Shown: in pieces, positions 39,613-48,443 of the stretch | Position numbering within the stretch: position 1 is the stretch's first letter | How the letters are laid out: each line of letters starts with the position of its first letter | Assembly: GCA_030649735.1 (NCBI GenBank) | Contig: JAUSFL010000008.1 | Location: 1-64,000 of the forward strand | Length of the DNA: 64,000 nt | Direction of reading: 5' to 3' | Source: Candidatus Iainarchaeum sp. | Lineage (GTDB): Archaea > Iainarchaeota > Iainarchaeia > Iainarchaeales > UBA10191 | The notes under the pieces: model-generated | Databases searched by the model: none | What the model saw: only the letters and a program-made list of their open reading frames with translations | What the model was told of the DNA's origin: nothing | Program-made: the position numbers and the translations under genes

Positions 39613-40080
39613 TCAAATCATTCCTTTTTCTTCCAATTTTCCTATAATAAAATTCAATGCCAGTGAAATAATTGCTCCTGAAACAAAGTATAGCTTTAAC
39701 CAGCCCCATTTTGCGCCGAGCAGTGGAATGTCCCAAGGCAAATGGACCAAGTAACCTGAATCTCCGTAATAAATCCTTATTAGCGTGAATGGCGGCAAGA
39801 ATATTATCAGGCTGATAATCATTTGTTTCGGAAGGTTTTTGAACTGTTCTCCCATGTCCGCCATTACCTGCTTTTGCAGTTCTTCGGCTTCTTTTTTCGA
39901 GTGTTCATCGCCTTTTTTCATCAGCTCCATTGCTTTCTTGTTTTTTTCCTGAATGCTCCTTTGCAATTGCCTTGTTTTTTTCCAGTTGAGGAATTTTATC
40001 TGCACAATGATTGAAACTGCCCCTAATATTGCCGCAAACATGATTATGTCAATTGTTGGGCTGATTATTTGAAAGCTCAA
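39613..40080 (-). CDS. DUF106/EMC3-TMCO1-like membrane insertase
   Basis: A 155-residue Oxa1-superfamily protein. Three membrane helices: residues about 8-28 (IDIIMFAAILGAVSIIVQI), 83-103 (KQMIISLIIFLPPFTLIRI) and 130-147 (LKLYFVSGAIISLALNFII). A cytosolic Lys/Glu-rich coiled coil joins the first two, including ELMKKGDEHSKKEAEELQKQ. In archaea this protein (Ylp1) binds ribosomes and helps insert small membrane proteins. Position next to secY supports that role. The adk gene usually found between is absent. Confidence 0.94.
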   Translation of the reverse strand: MSFQIISPTIDIIMFAAILGAVSIIVQIKFLNWKKTRQLQRSIQEKNKKAMELMKKGDEHSKKEAEELQKQVMADMGEQFKNLPKQMIISLIIFLPPFTLIRIYYGDSGYLVHLPWDIPLLGAKWGWLKLYFVSGAIISLALNFIIGKLEEKGMI

Positions 40081-40093
40081 TCATTCACCTTTT

Positions 40094-41473
40094 TTATTTC
40101 CCCAAAAATCCCCGCAATAGAGGGTTCATTTCTGCAACCTGCTCTTTTGCTACTTCTTCGTAAAGCCTGTAAACTATTCCGACAGTGAGCAGTATTCCGG
40201 TTCCTGAAACCAGCGCTCCGGTAATTATGTCCGCAAAGCCTGCAAGAAGCCCGACAATTATTGATCCTAGTATTGTAATTGGGGGAATGTACCTGTTCAG
40301 TACTCCTTCAATGATTCTTGGATCGCGCCGAAATCCAGGAATGTACATTCCTGACTTTTGCAATTGGTTGGAAACATTTTCAGTGCTTTGGCCGCCGAGT
40401 TCCACCCAGAATTTTCCAAAAATAACGCATAGTACGACCAGCACTGAAATAAACACTGCGGCGTGCAATACTTCAAACAGCACTTTTTGGCTTGGCCCTA
40501 AAATGAGCAGTGCTTCAAGAATGCTGTAGCTGTCAACGCGCGGCACGCTAGTCATCCAGCTAATGCCGCCCACAATTGTCCCAAGTATTCCTGCCTTTAT
40601 GATTGATGCCATTATTTGAATGTTTGCAAAGAGAGCGCCGGCTAGGATGACTGGCATATTGCTTACGTAAAGCAGTTTCACTGGATACCTGCCCCCAAAT
40701 CCCTTGGGGCCCATGGCTATTGGAATGTTAACGTGCATTCCTTCCGCGAAAGTGACTGCAACAAATATTAGTATTGCAAACACTATGGGAATTATCAGCG
40801 TCAATGCAATAATGACTTTTCCTGAAACAATGTTTTCGAAAATTTGCCAAAGCATTGCCCTTGCTCCCGGAATTGGCGGAGAGAACACTTGCCAGAAGAA
40901 TCCTTGCGCGACTCCTGCCGCAATGAACAGGCCGACTCCGGACCCTATTCCGTACTTGCTTACTATTTCATCCATGTACATTACAATGATTGCGCCAATC
41001 ACGATTTGCGCGAAAACTATCAAAAACATGCCGTCGTTTGGGGTTATGAGGCTTGGAACTATTCCAAATCCAGTGTATGCTCCTGCTTCAAAGAATGCGA
41101 CAACAATTGTCAATACTTTTTGAATGCTTGAAAATTTTGCCCTTTGCTTTGGGTCTGTCAAGTCCATTTTGACAAAGCCGCCGCCGACAAGCAATTGCAA
41201 AACAATTGACGCAAGCACTATTGGCCCAATTCCCAAAGTCATTATTGTTCCCATATGGCTTGCGAGCAGGTCTTGGTAGATTCGCAGCTGCTCGAAGCTT
41301 CCTGACTGTATTCCGATGACTGGGATTGCCCCTAAAATGTAAAACAAAACCAGGATTGCGGCTGTCCAAAGAAGCCTTTTCTTGAAGCTTTGCTTTTGCT
41401 CTGGAGTCTTGACTTCTGGAATGAATCTTGAAAGAGATTCTATTGCGTCCAAAATTCCCATTCTATTGCTCAC
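40094..41473 (-). CDS. secY: Protein translocase subunit SecY
   Basis: The 459-residue channel subunit of Sec61/SecYE-beta has ten membrane helices. The N-terminal signature (LLWTAAILVLFYILGAIPVI), the plug region and the loop motif GGRYPVKLLYVSNMPVILAG are clear, as is the C-terminal TGILLTVGIVYRLYEEVAKE. Its start overlaps the rpl15 stop by 11 nt. SecE would be elsewhere in the genome. Confidence 0.98.
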   Translation of the reverse strand: MSNRMGILDAIESLSRFIPEVKTPEQKQSFKKRLLWTAAILVLFYILGAIPVIGIQSGSFEQLRIYQDLLASHMGTIMTLGIGPIVLASIVLQLLVGGGFVKMDLTDPKQRAKFSSIQKVLTIVVAFFEAGAYTGFGIVPSLITPNDGMFLIVFAQIVIGAIIVMYMDEIVSKYGIGSGVGLFIAAGVAQGFFWQVFSPPIPGARAMLWQIFENIVSGKVIIALTLIIPIVFAILIFVAVTFAEGMHVNIPIAMGPKGFGGRYPVKLLYVSNMPVILAGALFANIQIMASIIKAGILGTIVGGISWMTSVPRVDSYSILEALLILGPSQKVLFEVLHAAVFISVLVVLCVIFGKFWVELGGQSTENVSNQLQKSGMYIPGFRRDPRIIEGVLNRYIPPITILGSIIVGLLAGFADIITGALVSGTGILLTVGIVYRLYEEVAKEQVAEMNPLLRGFLGK

Positions 41474-41915
41474 CCTTGCTTTGTGCTTTGGCTTTTTTTA
41501 ATTCAATGCTTCCGCCAGCGTGCTTTATGCTTTCAGCTGCGTTTTCAGTGGCCTTGATATTTTTCAAAACCAGTTTCTCTTTTAACTCTTTGTTTCCGAA
41601 AACTCTTGCAATTCTTGCTGTTTTTCCGTCAATTATGATTTTTCCATCCTCTCTTTTGGCTTTTTTCTTCAGGATCAATTGCTCAAGCCTGCTTTCCAGG
41701 TCTTCAAGGCTTATTGCCTTTCCAAAAAATTTTTTGGACTTTAATTTTACCTTGTTTCCAAAATGGTCAAGAAAGCTGGAGTACTTGTGCTTGTGGCCGC
41801 CTGCGTTTCCAGTGCCGCCCCTGCATCCGGCTCCGCGCCTGTTTTTTGTGTTGCCGCCGCCGTGCGTCCTGTTTCCGCGCATTTTGTTTTTTTTCTTTCT
41901 ATGCCTTACAACCAT
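41463..41915 (-). CDS. rpl15: 50S ribosomal protein uL15
   Basis: 150 residues. The Gly/Arg-rich N-terminus (NKMRGNRTHGGGNTKNRRGA, then GCRGGTGNAGGHKHKY) threads into 23S rRNA. The C-terminal part ends in the strand region KLVLKNIKATENAAESIKHA with the usual domain. Overlaps secY. Confidence 0.97.
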   Translation of the reverse strand: MVVRHRKKKNKMRGNRTHGGGNTKNRRGAGCRGGTGNAGGHKHKYSSFLDHFGNKVKLKSKKFFGKAISLEDLESRLEQLILKKKAKREDGKIIIDGKTARIARVFGNKELKEKLVLKNIKATENAAESIKHAGGSIELKKAKAQSKGEQ

Positions 41916-41931
41916 TTCAAACCACTTTCTT

Positions 41932-42393
41932 TTACATCATTCTTTCAATAAGCTCGTTTATTTTTTCTTTGCGGTTCCCAAGCGCGCCGCCGACAGTGAA
42001 TGGCTTTTTGATTCCTTGCCTTTCAAAGCCTTTTTTTGGAGGCGCCAATCTAAACACTGGCTTTATTTCAAGCTTTCTCAAGTTGGCTTTTCCCGCAATC
42101 AATTCTTTCGCCAATGCGTCAAAGCCAGAGATTTTTTTGCCTTTCAAGAACTCTAAAGTCAATCGCTTGTTGCCTGCAATTCTTCCGCGCTTTTCCAAAA
42201 GCTTTGCGAGAGTTTTTTCGTTGATTTGCCCGAAAGTCGAATAATCCTGCACTTTTTGGATCATTCCTTTTGTCGAGTCGTTTTCTGGAAGCAGAACTGC
42301 CTGGTTGCATACTTTAAGGTTGAGCATTCTGAAAGTGTCCTTGATGTCCCATTTGACGTCAATGCTTCCCCTGATTCTTACAAGCGCAATCAT
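41932..42393 (-). CDS. rpl30: 50S ribosomal protein uL30
   Basis: 153 residues, the longer archaeal type. ALVRIRGSIDVKWDIKDTFR, MLNLKVCNQAVLLPENDSTK and the C-terminal RLAPPKKGFERQGIKKPFTV with GGALGNRKEKINELIERM match the family. Overlaps rps5 by 4 nt. Confidence 0.97.
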   Translation of the reverse strand: MIALVRIRGSIDVKWDIKDTFRMLNLKVCNQAVLLPENDSTKGMIQKVQDYSTFGQINEKTLAKLLEKRGRIAGNKRLTLEFLKGKKISGFDALAKELIAGKANLRKLEIKPVFRLAPPKKGFERQGIKKPFTVGGALGNRKEKINELIERMM

Positions 42394-43136
42394 TGCATTT
42401 CCCTCTTTTCAAGTTTTTGCCTTAGCTCGTCTGACACTTTCACATTGCTTGTGTTCCGTAAGGCGTCAACTGCTGCCTGTATGAAATTCAATTTTGTTCC
42501 AGTGCTTCCCCTGCTTTGGCACCAAACGTCAGTTACGCCGCCGAATTTTAAGACATCCTTGATGTTGTTTCCGCAGACTAGGCCTGTTCCTTTAGGCGCT
42601 GGAAGCAGTATTACTCTTACTGAAGCGCTTTTTCCCATTGTCTTGAATGGAATGCTGTGGTTTGTTGAGCAGCCGCATTCCCAGCTTCCGCAGCCTTTTT
42701 TGACTGTGATTAAATTCATTTTTGCGGCTGAAGTCGCTTTTTTTATTGCTGGCATTCTTTCCTTGTCTTTTGCAATTCCCAGTCCAACATGCCCGTAATG
42801 GTCTCCGACAAGCACTGATGCCCTGAAGCTGAAGCTTCTTCCTTGCCTTGTGACTCTTGTGGTTTTTCTGAATTCAACAAGCTTTTCCGCCAAGTCTGGA
42901 AGCAATGAATCAATGATTTCAGGCTCTAAAAGCGGGAGGTTTTTTTCCGCAAGCTGGTCAAAGCTTGTTATTTCATTCTTGATTATCATTCGTCCCAAGT
43001 CTGTTTTTGGAATCCAGTCTATCAAGGCCTTTTCTTTCCTTTGCTTTTCCCTGCTTTCCATGAATTCCTGCCTTTCGGCATTTTCCTGGGGGGTTCTTTT
43101 CCTTCTAGGGCTTCTTGCATTATTTCTTACAGGCAT
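42390..43136 (-). CDS. rps5: 30S ribosomal protein uS5
   Basis: 248 residues. Decoding-fidelity protein. Key blocks: SFSFRASVLVGDHYGHVGLG, VRVILLPAPKGTGLVCGNNI and SRGSTGTKLNFIQAAVDAL. A short basic N-terminal extension (MPVRNNARSPRRKRTPQENA) is present. Placed between rpl18 and rpl30. Confidence 0.97.
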   Translation of the reverse strand: MPVRNNARSPRRKRTPQENAERQEFMESREKQRKEKALIDWIPKTDLGRMIIKNEITSFDQLAEKNLPLLEPEIIDSLLPDLAEKLVEFRKTTRVTRQGRSFSFRASVLVGDHYGHVGLGIAKDKERMPAIKKATSAAKMNLITVKKGCGSWECGCSTNHSIPFKTMGKSASVRVILLPAPKGTGLVCGNNIKDVLKFGGVTDVWCQSRGSTGTKLNFIQAAVDALRNTSNVKVSDELRQKLEKREMQ

Positions 43137-43154
43137 TTAATTTTCACCATTCTT

Positions 43155-43736
43155 TCACTTGAATTTTTCCTCGATTGTTTTTTTTGCTTTTTCAAAGTAT
43201 TCAGGGATTTTTTTCGGGTCTTGCCCTGTTGAGTAGTATTTTGAGAATTGCTTTTTTGCATCTTCCGGGGAAAGTTTTCCCGCAAAGTCTGCAATGTGCT
43301 TTCCTGAAATCCTTTCAATTGGAGGAAATGCTTTTTCATTGGCTGGAATTTTCAATCCTGCATCTATTGCGCCTTTTAATGCCGCAAAGCATCTGCTTCC
43401 TTGAATCGTGCTTGTCAACCCAACGTCCAGTATTGCTTCCTTCACTCCGTTCTTAAGGCCTTTTTTTGCGCATAGGAATCCAGTCAAGTATGCTGCCGGA
43501 AGATTCGAGTTTGCCGCCTTCCAGCCGTACTCTTCAAGCTCTTTGGAAACCGCTGTAGCCAAAGTAATGTCTCCTTCTGGCTTGAATTCTATTAATTGCG
43601 CGGAATAATTCTTGTTGAAACCGCGAACAACAAGCCTTGTCTTCTTGCTTTTCAAAAGCTGCAGGCGCTTTGCAAAGTCTGTTTTTCCTTCCCTTCTTCG
43701 CCTGAATTTTGTCTCAAATGTTGTCTTGCTTGCCAT
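43155..43736 (-). CDS. rpl18: 50S ribosomal protein uL18
   Basis: 5S rRNA-binding protein, 193 residues: MASKTTFETKFRRRREGKTD, RLVVRGFNKNYSAQLIEFKP, YLTGFLCAKKGLKNGVKEAI, then AALKGAIDAGLKIPANEKAF. Normal archaeal length. Confidence 0.97.
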   Translation of the reverse strand: MASKTTFETKFRRRREGKTDFAKRLQLLKSKKTRLVVRGFNKNYSAQLIEFKPEGDITLATAVSKELEEYGWKAANSNLPAAYLTGFLCAKKGLKNGVKEAILDVGLTSTIQGSRCFAALKGAIDAGLKIPANEKAFPPIERISGKHIADFAGKLSPEDAKKQFSKYYSTGQDPKKIPEYFEKAKKTIEEKFK

Positions 43737-43747
43737 TTTGCTTCACC

Positions 43748-44221
43748 TTAGTCTTCTTTAGCTTTTGCTGTTTTGCTTGTTGCTGTTCCTTTCACTGCTT
43801 CTTCAAGCTGTTTTCTTCCCTTGAAGTAATTTCCTTTGATAAGCTTGTAGAATTTCTTGTACTGCCCTTCAGGAATTTCGCCTTTGGCTTTTAACTCAGT
43901 GAGTTTTTTCCTCAAGGCACGCACTCTTTTAATCCATGATTCGCGGGTTTTCATTCTTGCCTTTTGGGTTCCTTTTCTTTTTCCCTTTCCTTTTTTCCTG
44001 CCTTTTCTTTTCTGCGCCTGCAAAATCCTTGCAGTTCCGCGGCTGTGGAAGTTTTCGTGCTTTTTCTTGATTGTTGCGCTTTTGATGAGTGCCTTGACGT
44101 CTTCTGTTGTAATTGCTTCCTTCACTTTTGCGCCTTGCGCTTGGTCAATCCATACTTTGGACTGCCCGCAATTCAGCAGTTTTGCCGCAATTCTTCTAAC
44201 GCTTTGTATTCTCACTTTCAT
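43748..44221 (-). CDS. rpl19e: 50S ribosomal protein eL19
   Basis: 157 residues, with the bend helix structure of L19e: VRRIAAKLLNCGQSKVWIDQ, SRGTARILQAQKRKGRKKGK and WIKRVRALRKKLTELKAKGE. A Lys/Ala tail follows. Adjacent to rpl32e with a 4-nt gap. Confidence 0.97.
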   Translation of the reverse strand: MKVRIQSVRRIAAKLLNCGQSKVWIDQAQGAKVKEAITTEDVKALIKSATIKKKHENFHSRGTARILQAQKRKGRKKGKGKRKGTQKARMKTRESWIKRVRALRKKLTELKAKGEIPEGQYKKFYKLIKGNYFKGRKQLEEAVKGTATSKTAKAKED

Positions 44222-44225
44222 TCAC

Positions 44226-44912
44226 CTAATAATTCAAAACATGGATTCCCAAATTGTTTGCTTGCTTTACAATTTCCCTTCTTTTCTTCTGGCCCACTGT
44301 CCCCAAAATCCTGACTGCAGTGTTTTCTTTTTGCACGCCTGCCAATTGCTTTGGGTTTGCAACAAGCACTTCCTTGAATCCTGAAGGATGAATGCTTTTT
44401 GTCTCGGCGAGCGATCCATACCCTGGCCTTGGGCTTGCGCCGTTTTCTTTTTTTCTTTTAGTGTCAATTCCGCGAGGCTTTCTCCATTTGCCGAATTTTT
44501 CAATATTGTGCCTTCTGATGTTTTCGCAGCCGAATTTTCCCCTGAAGACTGGAAGCCTGTTTTTTTCCTTTATTTTGTCCCTTAGGCTTTTCACTGCATC
44601 GCTTTTTCTGACTTTCATCAAGGCTACTTTTTCCTTGGGCTTCTTTTTCTTGGCTTCTTTTTTTCCTGCTTCTGAGTCTTTCTTTGCAGTCAATTTTCCT
44701 GTTTTTACCGCTGGCTTTGCGGGCGCTTTTGCTTCAGCGTGCTTGTGGCCGACGGGATCTTGCTTTTCGCTTTGCGCGTGCTCGTGTTCCGCATGCTCGT
44801 GAACGTGACTGTGCAGTTCTTCATTGTGTTCGCGGCTGTGGCCTTCGTGCTCTTTTGGAACATGGTCTTTTTCCGCTTCTTTGTCAATGTGCTTTTTTTC
44901 AGTGGTTGCCAT
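44226..44912 (-). CDS. rpl32e: 50S ribosomal protein eL32 with His-rich N-terminal extension
   Basis: The C-terminal part is a standard eL32 (LPVFRGKFGCENIRRHNIEK, FGKWRKPRGID, then PRPGYGSLAETKSIHPSGFK). At 228 residues the protein is about 90-100 longer than usual. The extra is an N-terminal extension with a His/Glu-rich run (EHEGHSREHNEELHSHVHEH), then an Ala/Lys/Pro linker. More than a dozen His in about 40 residues implies metal binding. A similar composition occurs in uS3 and the FKBP in this window. Confidence 0.96.
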   Translation of the reverse strand: MATTEKKHIDKEAEKDHVPKEHEGHSREHNEELHSHVHEHAEHEHAQSEKQDPVGHKHAEAKAPAKPAVKTGKLTAKKDSEAGKKEAKKKKPKEKVALMKVRKSDAVKSLRDKIKEKNRLPVFRGKFGCENIRRHNIEKFGKWRKPRGIDTKRKKENGASPRPGYGSLAETKSIHPSGFKEVLVANPKQLAGVQKENTAVRILGTVGQKKRREIVKQANNLGIHVLNY

Positions 44913-45442
44913 TATTTATCGCCTTTGCTTGTTATGAATATTCCGTCTTGGAAAACTCTTCTGTCCTTGTCTTTTAAGCGTGTCAATTGCTCAATGTTTG
45001 CCGCTGTCTGCCCGACTTCTTCCTTGCTTGTTCCTTTCACTGTAATGTCTTTTCCCTTGATTTCAACAGTTGTTTTTCCCACGATTTTTGCGGCCCTTGC
45101 TTTTTTGCTTCCTAAAAAATTCATTATTTCAACTGTGTTTTCTTTTTTTACGGCTGTTAGTGGAAAGTGCGCGTAAACTATTGCGAGCTTGTAAACGTAT
45201 TCTTTCTGGCTTCCTTCAATCATGTTGTTCAAGTGCGCTTCAATGGAGTTCATCAATTTTTTCTCTTTTTTTGAGTCTTTTTCAGCGCTGATTTTGATTT
45301 TGCTTCCTTCGGCTTTGAAGCTGATTCCCAGTGCCCTGAACTCTTTTGACACTTCGCCTTTTGGGCCTTTTACTGTGACCTTGTTTCCCTGAATGTGGGC
45401 TTGGGTTCCTTGAGGCAATTCAATTATTGATTCCATAAACAT
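44912..45442 (-). CDS. rpl6: 50S ribosomal protein uL6
   Basis: 176 residues, two L6 repeats. ELPQGTQAHIQGNKVTVKGP and the second repeat's VEIMNFLGSKKARAAKIVGK are typical. MFMESIIEL holds two candidate Met starts; either works. One base overlaps rpl32e. Confidence 0.97.
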   Translation of the reverse strand: MFMESIIELPQGTQAHIQGNKVTVKGPKGEVSKEFRALGISFKAEGSKIKISAEKDSKKEKKLMNSIEAHLNNMIEGSQKEYVYKLAIVYAHFPLTAVKKENTVEIMNFLGSKKARAAKIVGKTTVEIKGKDITVKGTSKEEVGQTAANIEQLTRLKDKDRRVFQDGIFITSKGDK

Positions 45443-45460
45443 GCACTATTTTTTCTTTTT

Positions 45461-45856
45461 TCAGTAGACAAAGGCAAGTAGCCTTCCTCCGGTGTTTTGC
45501 TTTTTTGCTTCCCTGTGCGTTATTACTCCTTTTGGGGTTGTGACTATCAGGATTCCAATGTCCCTTGAAGGCAGGTATCTTTTCTCGAATTTTTCGAACT
45601 CTTCCTTTTTGACTGCGTAGCGTGGCTTTATTGCCTTGCATTCGTTGATTTTTCCTTCAAGCATTACTTTGACTTGCGCGTGGTTGTTTTGGTCTTTTGC
45701 TGGCTCAAATCCTTTAATGTAGCCTTGGTCTTTCATTACTTTTAAGACTGCATTGAGCAGTTTGCTGGCTGGCTTGAGCGTGCATTCTTTCTTTGCGGTC
45801 TTTTCCTGATTTTTCATGTTTATTAGCGCGTCTGCTAATGGATCTGACATTGTCAT
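45461..45856 (-). CDS. rps8: 30S ribosomal protein uS8
   Basis: 131 residues: [40 protein letters not shown] and the C-terminal [20 protein letters not shown] followed by [18 protein letters not shown]. Central 16S-binding protein, ordinary archaeal form. Confidence 0.97.
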   Translation of the reverse strand: MTMSDPLADALINMKNQEKTAKKECTLKPASKLLNAVLKVMKDQGYIKGFEPAKDQNNHAQVKVMLEGKINECKAIKPRYAVKKEEFEKFEKRYLPSRDIGILIVTTPKGVITHREAKKQNTGGRLLAFVY

Positions 45857-45865
45857 TTTTTCACC

Positions 45866-46024
45866 TTAACTGTATTTTTTGAACCCCAATTGCTCTGCAA
45901 CGTCCTTGAAGCAACGCCTGCAAAGGTTAATTCCGTACTTGTGAATCATGCCCTTGTTGTTGTGGCAGATTTTGCAGTAAATGTGCTTTTTTGTCCTTTT
46001 TTTCTTTGGTCCTGTATTATTCAT
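45866..46024 (-). CDS. rps14: 30S ribosomal protein uS14
   Basis: A 52-residue zinc-binding S14. The frame reads MNNTGPKKKRTKKHIYCKIC, and the CKIC and CRRC pairs form the zinc site. GMIHKYGINLCRRCFKDVA is conserved in the family. The ATG at 46024 overlaps the rpl5 stop by 4 nt; the TAA is at 45866-45868. The gene sits between rpl5 and rps8 as in most archaea. Confidence 0.96.
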   Translation of the reverse strand: MNNTGPKKKRTKKHIYCKICHNNKGMIHKYGINLCRRCFKDVAEQLGFKKYS

Positions 46025-46533
46025 GCTACTTCAACCCCGAAAGTTTGCCTTATGAATTCCATGGCTTCCTCTTTTTTCACAGCGTGCTTTGAGATTTTTT
46101 TTGTCTTGAACATTCTGCGTTTAATCCTGTATCCTGGCTTTTCCAAAGTGACTAGGACGTCAAATCCTTTCATTCCTAATTTTGGATCGTACTTTGCGCC
46201 TGGCAAGTCAATGTATTCCTTGATTCCAAAGCCAAAGTTGCCTAGCGCGTCAAAGCTTGCTGCCTTGAGCTTTTTTTCCTTTGCCGCGAATGCTGTTTTC
46301 AAGAATTCCAACGCCTTTTTTCCGCGGATTGTGACTTTCACTCCGATTGGAAGCCCTTCCCTGATTCCCCAAGTCGGCTGCTTTATTTTGCAGATTGTCT
46401 GGATTGGCTTTTTGCCAGTGATTCTTTTGAGTATTTCCTCTGCTTTTTTGAGCTCGTCGCCGGCCTGGCCTACTCCAATGTTGAGGGTGATTTTTTCAAC
46501 CCTGACGTTTTGCATTCTATTGGTCAACTTCAT
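46021..46533 (-). CDS. rpl5: 50S ribosomal protein uL5
   Basis: 5S rRNA-contacting protein, 170 residues: RVEKITLNIGVGQAGDELKK, TIRGKKALEFLKTAFAAKEK and YDPKLGMKGFDVLVTLEKPG. Ends shortly after the GVEVA strand. Four-nt overlaps on both sides. Confidence 0.97.
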   Translation of the reverse strand: MKLTNRMQNVRVEKITLNIGVGQAGDELKKAEEILKRITGKKPIQTICKIKQPTWGIREGLPIGVKVTIRGKKALEFLKTAFAAKEKKLKAASFDALGNFGFGIKEYIDLPGAKYDPKLGMKGFDVLVTLEKPGYRIKRRMFKTKKISKHAVKKEEAMEFIRQTFGVEVA

Positions 46534-47255
46534 TCACCTTTGAAAACTTCAATTTCCGCTTTTTCCTTTCCAATGACCAGGATGTTTTTTTCAGTTGTCT
46601 GGAATTCTTCGCTTCCGGAATTCAACTGCAAAATGCGCTCTTTTGTCAATGTGCCCGGAATTATTTCCGCGACTTTTGCTGTTTTTCCAACGTGCTTTCC
46701 TGCAATTAGCAGCACTGTGCTTCCTTCCTGTAGTTTGAGCTCTTGAATTATCTTGTTTTCTGGCACTTGCGTCTTGACGCTGTCGCCTGGCTTCAAGTCT
46801 GTTTTTGCAAGAATGAAGTTTCTTCCGTCACTGCTTGAAAGCATTATTTTTCCGCCTTTCATTGCCTTTTTTGACATGATTCTTGCAATCTTGAAGTTTT
46901 TTCCTGCGGGAAGCTCGCGAATTACAAGCCTTCCATTAGTGTCTATAAGAACCCTGAATGATTTTTTCAATTCTTTAATCTCAATAATGTCAAACAGCCC
47001 GATTGGAAAATTTCTTTCTTTCCTTACAATTCCGTCAACTTCAATTTGGCTGTTGTTGAGCAGGAATTTGATTTCTTTCGTGTTTTTGACAATTTTCATT
47101 ATGTCCCTTAGCGCAAACCCTAAAGGGACGCTTAATTTTTTCGCGTGAGTTCCCGGCCTGTAGGCTATTGTCCAGTTTTTTGTCTTGCGCGGCATGAAGT
47201 GCGATTTTGGGGCGCTTAGTGTCTTTTGCTGTTTTGAACCTTGCTTTTTTGCCAT
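46530..47255 (-). CDS. rps4e: 30S ribosomal protein eS4
   Basis: 241 residues with an S4-like RNA-binding domain and a KOW domain near the C-terminus (EGSTVLLIAGKHVGKTAKVA). WTIAYRPGTHAKKLSVPLGF, ALRDIMKIVKNTKEIKFLLN and DIIEIKELKKSFRVLIDTNG are the family blocks. Standard archaeal position. Confidence 0.97.
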   Translation of the reverse strand: MAKKQGSKQQKTLSAPKSHFMPRKTKNWTIAYRPGTHAKKLSVPLGFALRDIMKIVKNTKEIKFLLNNSQIEVDGIVRKERNFPIGLFDIIEIKELKKSFRVLIDTNGRLVIRELPAGKNFKIARIMSKKAMKGGKIMLSSSDGRNFILAKTDLKPGDSVKTQVPENKIIQELKLQEGSTVLLIAGKHVGKTAKVAEIIPGTLTKERILQLNSGSEEFQTTEKNILVIGKEKAEIEVFKGE

Positions 47256-47259
47256 TTTC

Positions 47260-47631
47260 TCACTTTCCCTTCTTTGCAGGCTTTGGTTTTTTCTGCTTCA
47301 GTCTTTTGTCGTCATTCCTGTCAATTTCTGTAACTATCAAGTTTGAAGCGTTGATTCCCAATGGCTTTTCTGTGCCGTCGCTTTTTTTTACTTTGATTCC
47401 GTCAATGAAGACCCTGAACTTGTGCCTGTCAATGCCCGTGACTTTTCCATTGGCTTTGGTGTGCTCTCCGCGCATTACTTTGACAGTGTCGCCTTTTTTT
47501 ACTGTGATGTTTCTTAAGCCGAGCTCTTTTCGCAATTCCTTGCTCAAGTGCGCCTTGACGAATTTTTTCCTGTCTTTCAGGCTTGCTGAAAGCATTTCTT
47601 TCCTTTGCTTTTTAGGCTTTTTTGACACCAT
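47260..47631 (-). CDS. rpl24: 50S ribosomal protein uL24
   Basis: 123 residues, KOW domain: AHLSKELRKELGLRNITVKK, GDTVKVMRGEHTKANGKVTG, IDRHKFRVFIDGIKVKKSDG. GGTGA precedes the ATG. The 33-nt gap upstream, the widest between protein genes of this run, is AT-rich and may hold an internal promoter. Confidence 0.97.
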   Translation of the reverse strand: MVSKKPKKQRKEMLSASLKDRKKFVKAHLSKELRKELGLRNITVKKGDTVKVMRGEHTKANGKVTGIDRHKFRVFIDGIKVKKSDGTEKPLGINASNLIVTEIDRNDDKRLKQKKPKPAKKGK

Positions 47632-47664
47632 CTTAATTCACCAATATATCAACTTATATAATAT

Positions 47665-48063
47665 TCAAATTACTGCAGTTGCGAGCCCAGCTACTTTTGC
47701 CCAGCGTTCTCCAACTTCTTTTGCGACTACTCCTTTCACTTCGCTTGCTTTTGGAAGGCCTTTTTCATCCACTAGGACCACTGCGTTGTCTTCGAATTTA
47801 ATGCGTGTTCCGTCAGGCCTTTTGTACTCTTTCTTGACTCGGACTACAACTGCCCTTTCGATTTTTTTCTTGATTTCCGGCTTTCCCTTGCTTACCACGA
47901 CATTCACCATGTCTGCAATTCCTGCAGCCGGCTTTTGCCTGTATTTTGTATGGTGCCCGAAAACAGTGATTATGTAGACCTCTTTTGCTCCGCTGTTGTC
48001 AGTGCAAACGCAGGTTGTGTTCTGGTTCAGTGTTTTTGTTATTGAAGCGCTGATTGGTTTCAT
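47665..48063 (-). CDS. rpl14: 50S ribosomal protein uL14
   Basis: 132 residues: TTCVCTDNSGAKEVYIITVF, AGIADMVNVVVSKGKPEIKK and DGTRIKFEDNAVVLVDEKGL. Forms an intersubunit bridge. Standard. Confidence 0.97.
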   Translation of the reverse strand: MKPISASITKTLNQNTTCVCTDNSGAKEVYIITVFGHHTKYRQKPAAGIADMVNVVVSKGKPEIKKKIERAVVVRVKKEYKRPDGTRIKFEDNAVVLVDEKGLPKASEVKGVVAKEVGERWAKVAGLATAVI

Positions 48064-48440
48064 TGCTTTTCACCTTTTATTGCCGCTGTTTTTATTTTCT
48101 TGTCGGGCTTTTTTGCCATTGATTCTTTCTTTTCTTCCGGCCTTTCGGCGCGCTTGTCAATGCTCATGATTGTGAAGTTTTTTGTCTTGCTTAATTTTCT
48201 TGTTTCCCCGACTGTTACAATGTCTCCTTCTTTGGCGTTCATGCAGCCCGGATTGTGTGCCGCAATCTTTGACTTGACTTTCTTGTATCTCTCGTACTTT
48301 TTCACGAAATGCACCACTTCTCTTTCTACTTTGATTGTCTTTGGGGCTTTTGCCGAGACTACTTTGCCAGTAAAGACATTTCCCCTTACCTTGACATTGC
48401 CGTGAACATAGCATTTTTCATCATTGCATTCTTGCGCCAT
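48060..48440 (-). CDS. rps17: 30S ribosomal protein uS17
   Basis: 126 residues, OB-fold protein with the archaeal N-terminus ECNDEKCYVHGNVKVRGNVF (Cys pair and HG). KKYERYKKVKSKIAAHNPGC and GDIVTVGETRKLSKTKNFTI follow. A Lys/Glu-rich tail extends beyond the usual end. Confidence 0.97.
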   Translation of the reverse strand: MAQECNDEKCYVHGNVKVRGNVFTGKVVSAKAPKTIKVEREVVHFVKKYERYKKVKSKIAAHNPGCMNAKEGDIVTVGETRKLSKTKNFTIMSIDKRAERPEEKKESMAKKPDKKIKTAAIKGEKQ

Positions 48441-48443
48441 TTT

